Shown here: piece by piece, positions 1-7,964 of the stretch
How the letters are laid out: every line of letters begins with the position of its first letter
How positions within the stretch are numbered: position 1 is the stretch's first letter
Source: Schizochytrium sp. CCTCC M209059
Lineage: Eukaryota; Sar; Bigyra; Thraustochytrida; Thraustochytriidae
Length of the DNA: 27,872 nt
Assembly (NCBI GenBank): GCA_000818945.1
Contig: KN805471.1
Coordinates: forward strand, 35,578 to 63,449
Direction of reading: 5' to 3'
Made by a program: the position numbers and the translations under genes
Notes under the pieces: model-generated
Told to the model about the DNA's origin: nothing
Database searches by the model: none
Seen by the model: the letters and a program-made list of their open reading frames with translations, nothing else

Positions 1-467
1 ATCGTTTGCCCGTGTGCGGCCGGGAAGCAAAGTTCCGTAGCGCTAGACAGCTGTTCTTGAACACACGTGCCTGAGTGTCGGAAAAGATGGTCCAATCTCC
101 TGCCTGAGAATGTGTCCCAGCATTCATCCACCTTGATACCATTTCTGAAGTGCGTTTTTCTGAAGTGCGTTTTTGCACGATCTTTATGTCGGGGGGGTGG
201 CGCTCGTGGTTTGTGCCCGTATTGGTCATACAAAGCTGGACAAGAAACTTGAGCAATTGCGGCGTCTTTTGCACGTTCGCGTCGCCTATCTGCCGTTAGG
301 GCCTTTCGTTTGTTCCGAGACCAACCGAGCCGAGCCGAGGGCGCAAGCCAACATGGACCGTTCAACTGCGCATGTCGTCTATCATTTTTCCCGGGACCAG
401 CCGAGCCGAGCCGGGGCCACGAGCCAACATGGATCGTTCAACTGCGCATGCAAACCTCTAACGCGGA
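1..467. other. intergenic / no recognisable gene
   Basis: No reading frame here has a convincing composition or recognisable motif. It contains a tandem TTTTTCTGAAGTGCG doublet around 142-175 and the 56-bp direct repeat pair listed separately. The window edge truncates whatever lies to the left. Confidence 0.6.
319..450. repeat. 56-bp direct repeat pair, period 76 bp
   Basis: Copies at about 319-374 and 395-450 both run from GACCA(A/G)CCGAGCCGAGCC through AGCCAACATGGA(C/T)CGTTCAACTGCGCATG. They differ at a handful of positions. The 20-bp spacer contains ATCATTTTTCCCG. No terminal inverted repeats or coding content were seen. Confidence 0.8.
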
Positions 468-821
468 TCAACAAAATGGCTTGCTGGTGCAACAAGAGTG
501 AGAACTCGTGAAGGCGCGATCAATGCCCAAGTCGACCTTGTAGTAACTGTAACGGATCGCACACGTATCGAAAAAGATGCCCGTGTGCCTCTTGCGGTCG
601 GCGTCATTCAAGTGGACAAAGCTGTGCGTGTTGGTGTGGGGAAAACCAGCGGTGTTGTACTCGAAAGGACCGCTGTCCATCGAGGCCGTGTGCAAGCTGC
701 GGGGGCAGGCATTCGCGCAGAAATCGTTGCCATTCTCGGGCTCAAATGAGTCATGTTCCGTTACAGTCGGCAAACAGAGAGGGGCCGGACAACTCGCAAG
801 ACGACAATAACAAGGCTCCAA
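468..821 (-). CDS. probable coding fragment or exon, hypothetical protein
   Basis: I do not recognise a family. The minus-strand frame encodes up to 117 residues. The stretch between about 745 and 515 looks genuinely coding: nearly every codon ends in C or G (for example GAC AGC, TTC GAG TAC AAC ACC). The peptide is rich in Tyr, Phe, Asn, Asp and His, while the opposite-strand frames are the Val/Ala/Arg-rich shadow expected of an antisense reading. Visible segments include ENGNDFCANACPRS, GPFEYNTAGFPHTNTH and CAIRYSYYKVDLGIDRAF, with several Cys, which could suit an extracellular protein. Codon bias fades on both sides, so the true ends may be splice junctions or points of decay. It could be an internal exon, a gene relic, or a short intact gene. 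Confidence 0.42.
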   Translation of the reverse strand: MEPCYCRLASCPAPLCLPTVTEHDSFEPENGNDFCANACPRSLHTASMDSGPFEYNTAGFPHTNTHSFVHLNDADRKRHTGIFFDTCAIRYSYYKVDLGIDRAFTSSHSCCTSKPFC

Positions 822-979
822 TGAACAAGTCGGTTAACTCGCAAGATGAAAATGAGACGGCTCCGATGGACAATTCCACGGAGAATTTGAATCAAATCTT
901 CATAGCTAGTGAATCGCCTCAGGAGCGCGGCAACTGGATCCAGCCGCCATCCGATGTAAGTCTTTGCAAATTGCGTTAA
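746..979 (+). CDS. possible short exon or small hypothetical protein
   Basis: The 77-residue frame is hydrophilic and acidic, with an internal duplication: NSQDDNNKAPMNKS is followed by NSQDENETAPMDNS. There is no recognisable domain. A near-consensus 5' splice site, GAT|GTAAGT, lies at 955/956 in phase 0. The piece could therefore be a first exon of about 70 residues ending there rather than a complete gene ending at 979. I found no downstream acceptor that keeps a long open frame, so this is weak. Confidence 0.22.
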   Translation: MSHVPLQSANREGPDNSQDDNNKAPMNKSVNSQDENETAPMDNSTENLNQIFIASESPQERGNWIQPPSDVSLCKLR

Positions 980-1191
980 CAACCTCCTTTCATACACCCT
1001 TGATCCAAACGCTCACCATTGCCATGCATGTGGTCATCGAATAACTTATCGACTCGAACAGTCCAGTGTTTGATTTGATCGAACTCGGTCCTGACGGGTG
1101 CGCTGAGGGAAGCAGAACCCTCACTTAGTTCGCGTCCGGAAGATGCGTGTGTAGTTCATAGCAGAGGAATGGCTGGCGGCCAAGTGCAAGC

Positions 1192-1388
1192 TTGCAAGCT
1201 GTGTAGCGCCGACATGCGCAAAGGCGATGTTCCGTGGCCAGTAACATGCTTTTTCGAGATGGGTCCTGGACCTAGGCGCATGCTCCAAGAAAATTTTGCA
1301 AGCTGTGAAGCGCCGACGTGGGCAAAGGAGATGTTCCAGCAACAAGCTTTTTCAAAGTAGACCCTGGACCTAGACCCATGCTCCCAGA
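1192..1388. repeat. diverged tandem direct repeat, unit about 95-99 bp
   Basis: Copy 1 (about 1192-1290) and copy 2 (about 1296-1388) share TTGCAAGCTGTG(T/A)AGCGCCGAC, GGCAAAGG-GATGTTCC, GCTTTTTC and CCTGGACCTAG-C-CATGCTCC in the same order. Several substitutions and small indels separate them. This looks like an old local duplication in non-coding DNA. Confidence 0.75.
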
Positions 1389-1605
1389 GACTACGTTTGC
1401 AGATGACCTACTGTTATCTAACTCCCGGCTCGTGGCATGGGCTAACAGAGTGCGCTTCTACTACAAGAACGCTTTCCATACGACCAGCTCTCCGGTTCAT
1501 GTTTTATTGGCCCCAGGGCGACCTCAATTGCGGAGAAAGATACTGAATATAACTAATAATTAAATAGTTCAGACTGAAAAAGGAACTGAAAACGCACTTC
1601 AAATC

Positions 1606-1624
1606 GCGGGGTCTTCAGCCCCGC
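1606..1624. promoter_or_regulatory. short hairpin GCGGGG-loop7-CCCCGC
   Basis: A perfect 6-bp all-GC stem (1606-1611 with 1619-1624) encloses a 7-nt loop TCTTCAG. It sits next to the 18-bp palindrome. A regulatory role is inference only. Confidence 0.35.
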
Positions 1625-1632
1625 AGGGTATT

Positions 1633-1650
1633 CTCGTGAATATTCACGAG
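1633..1650. promoter_or_regulatory. 18-bp perfect palindrome with an extra half-site, candidate binding site
   Basis: CTCGTGAATATTCACGAG is a perfect 18-bp palindrome. The half-site ATTCACGAG recurs at 1718-1726. Both lie 125-220 bp ahead of the ATG at 1852, which suits a dimeric regulator site in the promoter. The sequence shows the symmetry only; function is inferred. Confidence 0.4.
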
Positions 1651-1851
1651 TTAATGGTGCGTCTATGGACGATGTGGGAAGCCAAATTTGATCGAAAATA
1701 TAAGGTATTTCGTGTTTATTCACGAGAATTCTGACGGTTAGGGATATCTTTTGTTTCTTTGACCGCGCAACGCAGAGACCTTTCCCAGGCCGCGCGACGG
1801 ACGCTTGCGCCACGAGACAGCCAGACACCGACCGCGCGGGCTGCCCCCATC

Positions 1852-3438
1852 ATGTCGCGCGCGCCCAGTCGACGCCGCGCTACTGCGCCCGCTGCGCCCA
1901 CGGAGACAGAAGAGACACAAGAAGAGCGAGGCGAGACGCATGACCACGATGCTCCCGCACTCAGCTTCTTTAACACCTTCCTCTCGTTCGCGCCTACCAA
2001 GTCATCGGCGCAAGAGCGCAGCGGCCCTGGCGCCCTGTCATTCGACCTCGCGTCTGCTCCCTCGTCCGCATCCTCGTCGCTGCCGTCGCCGCGGTCGTCG
2101 CCACCGGCAAGCCTGAGCGCGCCGCTCGAGACGACCGACACGGCTGTCTCGTCAAGAATAAAGACGACGATGACGACGACGGTAGCGGCGGCGGCGGCAA
2201 GCACGGCAGACGAGTTCAAGAGCGGTATCAAGGTCGAGCGCAACAGCAGCACTCGAAGACGAAGCGGTTGTATCGTCAAGCTCGAGGCTGAGAAAAAGAA
2301 AGAAGCTTCCGACGTCGCCAGCACAGCCACGCCTGAGGACGTCAAGCCCATTGCGCCGGCACGCGACAGCTCTTGTGTCTCGCAGGTTGCCTCGAGTGCA
2401 TCAAGCTTGCCCTCGACAAACGAGACGCCCGAGGCTGCGTCAGACGATCATGGTGTCAGCGACCAAACGCACCAGGCTTTTGAGCAAACGTTGTCGTCTT
2501 CGAGGCCGGCCCACAAGACGATGACGAAGAAGAAAACGAAGAAAAAGCGCTCTAGAGAAGATGCCGAGGAGAACAGTCAGCCAGCCGCCAAGGCCAGCAA
2601 GATCGGCATGAAACGCGCCACGCGTCAACAACGAACCTCGACCAAGACAAGGACACATGGGCATTCTGGTGAGAAGATGATCGAGTCGGCGGATGGAAGC
2701 GAGATTCAGGGCAAGCAAAATGCAAACGAAGGCAATAGCACAGCAAGCACAGAAATGCAGCCTTTCGACGTTCTCGACACCTGCTGCATCTCAGGCTGCC
2801 ACTTTAAAGCCGGCACAAAGAACAAATGCAGAAAGCACGGTGGACAAGGCCGCTGCAAAGTTTCAATGTGTTTGAAAAAAGCTCTTGCCGGAGGCAAATG
2901 TTGCAAACATGGTGGAGGGCGACGCTGCTCAATTGGTGGGTGCACGAGCTCGGCACAAGGACACACCGAGTGGTGTGTACGGCATGGTGGCGGAAGACGC
3001 TGCTCAATTGATGGGTGCACGAGCTCAGCACAAGGACGCACCGAGTGGTGCAAGCGGCACGGCGGCGGAAAACGCTGCTCAATTGATGGGTGCACGAGCT
3101 CGGCACGAGGCAGCAGCGATTGTTGCAAGTTGCATGGAGGCGGCAAGCGCTGCCAGGCCCCAGGATGCACGTCATCTGCACAAGGTGCTACCACATTTTG
3201 CAAATTTCATAGTGTCGACGTCCGATGCTTCTTTCCCGGTTGCAGAACATCCGCACAGAGAAACCAGCTTTGCATCCGCCATGGCGGCGCTAGATCATGC
3301 AAGATTGCGGGCTGTTTGAAGCAGGTTAAAGTCGCCGGTCACGGCCATGTCCACGGTGGTAAGTTCATGTGTCAGACACCCTGCTGTTCGCTTCGTGCAC
3401 GAAACAATGGCATCTGCAGCAAGCATGCAGAGAAGTAG
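1852..3438 (+). CDS. Cys/His zinc-binding repeat protein (WRKY19-like repeat family)
   Basis: Encodes 528 residues from the ATG at 1852. The frame is open upstream to a TTG at 1759, but there is no earlier in-frame ATG. Residues 1-220 are low-complexity Ser/Thr/Ala/Arg. A basic cluster, TKKKTKKKRSRED, at about 225-238 looks like a nuclear localisation signal. Residues 311-528 hold nine tandem repeats of about 25 residues, C-x4-C-x10-C-x2-H followed by GGG-(K/R)RC. These are presumably zinc-binding and nucleic-acid or protein binding in the nucleus. Databases often label such repeats 'probable WRKY transcription factor 19' in stramenopiles and plants, but no WRKYGQK motif is present, so the WRKY name should not be read as function. 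Repeat 8 (CKIAGC...GHGHVH) has lost its third Cys. Repeats 3-5 are nearly identical at DNA level, period 75 bp. No intron is needed. Confidence 0.85.
   Translation: MSRAPSRRRATAPAAPTETEETQEERGETHDHDAPALSFFNTFLSFAPTKSSAQERSGPGALSFDLASAPSSASSSLPSPRSSPPASLSAPLETTDTAVSSRIKTTMTTTVAAAAASTADEFKSGIKVERNSSTRRRSGCIVKLEAEKKKEASDVASTATPEDVKPIAPARDSSCVSQVASSASSLPSTNETPEAASDDHGVSDQTHQAFEQTLSSSRPAHKTMTKKKTKKKRSREDAEENSQPAAKASKIGMKRATRQQRTSTKTRTHGHSGEKMIESADGSEIQGKQNANEGNSTASTEMQPFDVLDTCCISGCHFKAGTKNKCRKHGGQGRCKVSMCLKKALAGGKCCKHGGGRRCSIGGCTSSAQGHTEWCVRHGGGRRCSIDGCTSSAQGRTEWCKRHGGGKRCSIDGCTSSARGSSDCCKLHGGGKRCQAPGCTSSAQGATTFCKFHSVDVRCFFPGCRTSAQRNQLCIRHGGARSCKIAGCLKQVKVAGHGHVHGGKFMCQTPCCSLRARNNGICSKHAEK
2923..3147 (+). 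repeat. 75-bp in-frame tandem repeats within the Cys/His array
   Basis: CGCTGCTCAATTG recurs at 2923, 2998 and 3073, exactly 75 bp apart. Each unit encodes 25 residues (RCSI-GCTSSA-G...C..HGGG). A more diverged unit begins at 3148. The strong nucleotide identity implies recent duplication or homogenisation inside the gene. Confidence 0.9.
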
Positions 3439-4133
3439 AGTCGGTTCTTTGCTTTGTGAGCGAACAGAAGGAGGGCGCTCTTCGATATAGCTTGTGTCTA
3501 GATTATTCTGTCTTTTGAGCAAGAACGCTTTTGACTTGCCTGCTAATCTCCTTGCGACGTTAAAATTCCTCATGTTTTCGCGATCGACCGTGTGGTCAAG
3601 CGCGCATGCTCAGTCGGACTCGAGAGCCTTTCATGGTTATACTGCCGTATGCTCAAAGAAGCTCGCTTACCCTCAAGCCATTCCCGTACCAACACATGAC
3701 CTTGCAATGCTGAAAAACCATAAATTGACAATTAAAAGTTCCAACCTATTTTCGTCGTGCATACCCTGTCTCTTGCCATCGAGACACAAGTACAATTTTC
3801 GTTTCAGTTCAGACCTATTCCACACGCGATATATCGAGCTGCTGCATCAACTGAACAAGCTCATGCAAGTTTCTTTGCTCGAAATATGCTGCCAGCGCAA
3901 CGCAAGATCTTCAGCATGAGCTGAAGGAGAAGTGTGCCCACAAGAGGCGCAAGCACGTCTCTTGCGTGAAGCGGATGACCTCGAGTCTCGCAAGCCACGC
4001 CGCTGGTCCATCAGAATATCTCCAGGCTACCGTGCCTGCGTCAGCGCAAATGATGTCGAACATCTTGGACCCAGGACAAAAGAACGAGAGTAGATCCCTG
4101 GCACAATTGCCCTTCTTCGCTTTACACGCACCA

Positions 4134-4304
4134 GCCACGATCCAGCCTCAAGATGGATTCTCTGCCGTCGCTCTGCCACTCGATGCGTCGCATACGCCTG
4201 AGACGGCAAGCTGGCTTTGGCCAATGATGGCCAGAAGTGCGATTTGGCGCAAAGACGCGACAACGATGACGACACAGGCCTCGCCTTCCCTCAACTCAAA
4301 AGAG

Positions 4305-4346
<42 letters not shown>

Positions 4347-4518
4347 TTTTATGCCGTCTGGTTGCGTCGTCTCTGCATCGGGCTCATCTTCGAAAGCAGC
4401 TCAGTCCGGGCCTGCAAGATTCAAGTTTCCGCACAGCGACCTCAAGCTCGACAAGGGCCACATCTCGGCCAAGGCGAGCGGCAACCGTTTCCCAAGTCGA
4501 CAATGAGACTCGCGCCCA
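4134..4518. repeat. diverged dispersed repeat, copy 1
   Basis: Two blocks match a region at 11554-11732 in the same order. The first is GCCACG..CAGCCTCAAG..CTGCCG..GCTCTGCC.CTC, from 4134. The second is TTTCCC(A)AAGTCGACA(A/G)TGAGACT(C/G)GCGC, ending at about 4518. The spacing differs (roughly 385 versus 180 bp); this copy carries the CA microsatellite in between. It is probably the remnant of an old transposable or duplicated element; no coding motif survives. Confidence 0.5.
4308..4342. repeat. (CA)n microsatellite
   Basis: 35 bp of uninterrupted CA dinucleotide, followed by GTTTTTTT. Confidence 0.97.
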
Positions 4519-5903
4519 AAACCAGCTCCTCTGGCTCCCTTCAGTTGAGGGGGGGGGGGAATTCTACCCACGTACACCAGGATGGGTGAAAACAAGACGG
4601 CAAGCGACAAAGAGGCCACACGACGCCCGCCTCGGCTCTTAGTCAAGTTCAACGGCCAGTGAGCGGGTGACAACACTTCAAACGCAGCACATGACGATAT
4701 TTTCCATCGATGACGAAACATCGAGCATGGGCCATTCGCCCGCTGGGAAGGACAACAGCACAGCCAACGTCGCCGAACGAGGTCATCTCCAGCACCAAAA
4801 CTCTTGCGAGTCAAGCAAGAGCAAGCTACGCGATCGACACATGGCGCCCGTGCTTTTGCTTCTTCACGCGATGGATCTTTGCCGCATCAACTTTAGGGGA
4901 AGCATTGGCTCAGAGGGCGATCGGCAATAGCAGCCGCGATTGGGACAAAAAGGAATAAAAATGCTGCAGTCGACTCAGCCGTGACTTTGGTGCGAGGCCA
5001 TTGCGCGCTCGAGCAGCCTCGTGCACAGCATATCCGCGCTGCCTCACACAGGCCTTCTTCGACTGCAAGCACTCGCCAGGGCCCCTGGACACTGCGCGAT
5101 TTTTTTTTCTTCGCCTTGCTTGCTGCTGGACGCGAGGCCGATTTGTCTGACAGCACGAGACCACCTTTTCGACTCGCGCATATCCATTCACCGCAACTTG
5201 TCAAAACTCAGCCGTAACCTGAGCCTCTGCTCCTCTCGTGGCTCGCTCGCGCTGCCGGCACCCACGCCCGCAGACGCCGCCTTCGCGCCTCCGTGTCTCA
5301 GCGCTTGCCATCTTCGCTTGTCATCCTCGTTGGCTCATCTCCAGGTTGCTCCGCGTGGCGTCCACTCGGGCCGTCTTGGTTTGTGACATGAGCGCGCGCG
5401 CGCCTACTAGGCTCGGCATGAAGCCTCCAGACTGTGTCGCAGCGACCCGACGTCTCGTTCGTTAAGTGGAGCAGGCGGAGAATTGTTCACTTGTCATTGT
5501 TCACTTTGCCGTGCATGGATAAAGCACTTGCAAGTGATCGTTGTTAACGGAAAAGAAAGCACTAGCGCTGCCATGGACGGCCGCCTTTAAACACTCCCGA
5601 GGCCCGCCTAACGAGAAGCAGCGTTGACGACGACAACGACGACGAAGACGTCTAGAAGGGCTGGTCATTCGTCGCTCAGCTCGAGCGCATGTCGCTCATC
5701 TGCATGCCTACGGCGCAAGACGCAATGTGTGCCTCCAGCGCGCAAGACCCCTCGAGCTGGCCGAATTAACTGCCTTGGCCAGCTCGTCTGCTGAGCAAGT
5801 TGGTTCCTTCACGACGCATGTTTTTTGCATAGCAGACACGTCAACCTCATACGTACGCAGCAAAGGATATTTCGCCTTCTTTTAAAACACCTCGCTTTGT
5901 TCT

Positions 5904-5913
5904 TATAAAATAT
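5904..5913 (+). promoter_or_regulatory. TATA-like box, unassigned
   Basis: TATAAAATAT lies about 40 bp ahead of an ATG at 5951. That ATG opens a frame of only 16 codons ending in TGA, and a GTGAGG that could be a donor follows its eighth codon. It could mark a promoter and a short first exon, but nothing downstream confirms a gene. Confidence 0.15.
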
Positions 5914-6968
5914 GTCCCTCGCTCTATTTTTCCTCAGCCTCTGATCGCCCATGAAGATCGGACGCAAGAGCACGGTGAGGCAGCTTCCCGACGCACCCTG
6001 ACTGCTCCTGCATTGAAGTTCGACAACCTTAAACAGCTTCCAAGAAAGTCGTGCTATAAATCTTTCTCCAGCGGCAAGATTGCGTCGCGATTCGCCTCTG
6101 CAGCTCTTTCTGCGCCCTCGAACCGCGAGTTGTCCACAGGCACATCTATTTGCAAGCCAGTTATTTCAGGCCCATCCTATTCTGTGCCACTTTTTAAAAA
6201 ACTTACCCCTGACCTCGACGCTCTCCGCGCTGTTCGCACTGCGCGCGAGCGTAGGAACACTTGATGCTCACGGTATTCTAAACCGCATCGTCAAAGCTGC
6301 GACTCCCACGCGCGGAGCACCGCTACCGGGCAGCGTACCGACCAAGCAAGCTGGTGCGCGCCCGACATAACGCGCGGCCTAGCGTTGAATGTGAAAAGGG
6401 CGCAGCAACAGACTATGGCCAAGTCCAAGTCCGTGGCGGAGGATGAACAGTCAAAACTGACCAACGGATCTATTGTAAACAAATTGTAAATGAAGTATCC
6501 ATTTTGCTTGCTGCCTGTGGTCCAGACTTCTTGCGATCCACTTTTGCCTGCACAATCCAATACGACGCGCATGGCTGTACGTGTAAGGCAAACCAACATC
6601 TCACGAGACTTCGGCGACATACATCGGCGTACGCTGCGAGCGCCCCAAGCCACGGTGATTCGTTTTGCCCTCGTGCACGCGGGTAGGTGTCGTCCGACTG
6701 CTGCGCCGCTGTACCAACGCTTGCACCCTCCTTGATCCACGTGGTATATCACGAAAAAGGAGGAGGGGGATCGCAGCGGAAACTCGATCGACGAAGCAAG
6801 AAAGCACGCAGGAGCAAAATCGACACCGCGCCTGACCGGTTCGTGGCCGTATCTGAAAGCAGTCTTGAGAAGCACGCGCGCGCGCGCTTGCTTCCCCTCT
6901 TTGCCGTTCTCCTTTCCGTCTTCTTCGTGCCATCAAGCCATCAAAGAAATTGGGCGAGATAGGCATGC

Positions 6969-7925
6969 ATGAGTTCGGCCACGGGCTTGCTCACGCCCTT
7001 CGAGAGAGGCCGCGACAATGGAGTACGCGCCGTTGAAGAGTCGAAAAATGAACATCTCGAAAGCATTGCCGTCCTCGTGGTCTACGATCCTGCGGACGAG
7101 GCTGCTGCCAAGGATTTGGTTGATGCGATCCAGCCTAAACTGAGCTTGCCGGTGCGCACTGCCAGCCACGTCGCGGAGGCTGAAAAGGAGGCTGAGACGG
7201 CCAACGTTGCTGCGATGCTAGTGAGTGCAGCTTTGCGGCAACATGAGCCTCTTGTCAAGTTCGTGGCCCGCACATTCCCGAATGCGCTTGTGCCGGTGGT
7301 GATCGACGAGGTAATGGTTATGCAAAAGTCTTGGCACGGTGAAATCAGCTACCATATGGCCAACGAGCTACACTTTGATTTTTGCGACCCCAAAATGGCA
7401 ACAATATCCTACCTTCTCGATCAGTTTCGAGACAAAGTAAATGGCGTGCGAAACGACAAAGAATTTGACGTCTTCATATCACACGAGTGGGGCGTTCATA
7501 ATATTGCAAAAAAGCTCGCGGAACTACTCGAGAGTACTCATAATTTAAAGGTCTGGCTCGACGAAAGGGAAGTTAGTGGAGGTGTCGATGCAAGTATGTC
7601 CCGCGGCATCGAAGGATCAAAGGTCTTTCTTGTCCTCGCGACTGAGAAATACATGGGGAAGATCAATCGTGGAGACCGGAGCGACAATTGTCTCAAGGAG
7701 TTTCATCACGCTGGTAACCAGCGCGCGGATCGTATCGTGGTTGCTGCGCTAGAAGAGGACATGGTCAAGGCTGCAACGAAATGGACCGGGCCATTTCAGC
7801 TTGCTTTGTCCCGCCAGACACCTGTTAACCTCACCACTCTCTCAGGCAAGGCAGTCAAGCGCCTTGCCGACGCCATCAAGATGCGTATCGCGACCCCCGA
7901 GGCTTCATCGGACCTGACCCTTTGA
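6969..7925 (+). CDS. TIR-domain protein (5' part of a probable TIR-NACHT-WD40 receptor)
   Basis: Encodes 318 residues as read. Residues 165-300 form a TIR domain: KEFDVFISHEWG (box 1, 164-175), KVWLDEREVSGG (194-205), GSKVFLVLATEKY (216-228) and NCLKEF (240-245). Glu244 in CLKEF aligns with the catalytic Glu of the plant-type W-C-L-x-E-L motif, so NAD+ cleavage is plausible but not shown. Residues 32-155 (SIAVLVVYDPADEAAAKDLVDAI onward) look like a second, degenerate alpha/beta TIR-like unit. The stop TGA overlaps the next ATG by one base (TGATG). Splicing a candidate 80-nt intron (7885-7964) would instead join it in frame to the NACHT-WD40 frame. An out-of-frame ATG four bases upstream (6965) could dampen translation. 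In this family TIR is the signalling or effector end of an NLR-like sensor. Confidence 0.85.
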   Translation: MSSATGLLTPFERGRDNGVRAVEESKNEHLESIAVLVVYDPADEAAAKDLVDAIQPKLSLPVRTASHVAEAEKEAETANVAAMLVSAALRQHEPLVKFVARTFPNALVPVVIDEVMVMQKSWHGEISYHMANELHFDFCDPKMATISYLLDQFRDKVNGVRNDKEFDVFISHEWGVHNIAKKLAELLESTHNLKVWLDEREVSGGVDASMSRGIEGSKVFLVLATEKYMGKINRGDRSDNCLKEFHHAGNQRADRIVVAALEEDMVKAATKWTGPFQLALSRQTPVNLTTLSGKAVKRLADAIKMRIATPEASSDLTL

Positions 7926-7964
7926 TGTGCGACATTTATCCACGCCTGAACCCGTGCAACTCAG
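7885..7964 (+). other. candidate 80-nt GT-AG intron joining TIR to NACHT-WD40
   Basis: The interval begins GTATCG and ends CAACTCAG, with CCTGAAC as a branch-point-like motif about 15 nt before the AG. It removes both the TIR stop (7923-7925) and the ATG at 7925. The phases match: one base is left before the intron (C at 7884) and two after it (AG at 7965-7966), giving a CAG codon. The joined protein would be about 1,283 residues. The donor is not a strong consensus, so this is a hypothesis competing with two cistrons or a frameshift. Confidence 0.45.

Larger units (their letters stand above)
980..1851. other. intergenic region upstream of the zinc-binding repeat gene
   Basis: No convincing gene. 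It holds the 1192-1388 direct repeat, an AT-richer patch around 1545-1570, and the hairpin and palindrome at 1606-1650 that lie 200-250 bp ahead of the next start codon. Confidence 0.6.
3439..6968. other. gene-poor intergenic region
   Basis: I find no convincing gene in about 3.5 kb. The longest frames (for example 3966-4589, which reads through the CA tract as His-Thr repeats) have no domain-like composition. Contents: (CA)n at 4308-4342, a copy of a diverged dispersed repeat at about 4134-4518, a G10 run near 4550, a (GAC/ACG)n patch around 5617-5652, and a TATAAAA at 5904-5910 not followed by a convincing coding start. Confidence 0.6.

Noticed and set aside
1852..3438. Bona fide WRKY transcription factor
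   Set aside because: No WRKYGQK core or WRKY zinc finger is present; only the C-x4-C-x10-C-x2-H repeats that misleadingly attract the WRKY19 label.
3966..4589. 207-residue frame containing a His-Thr repeat
   Set aside because: It reads through a CA microsatellite and has no conserved-looking segments. The competing frames are similar.
5951..6001. Small gene after the TATAAAA at 5904 (ATG AAG ATC GGA CGC...)
   Set aside because: Only 16 codons before TGA, and no convincing acceptor or downstream exon if the GTGAGG is used as a donor.
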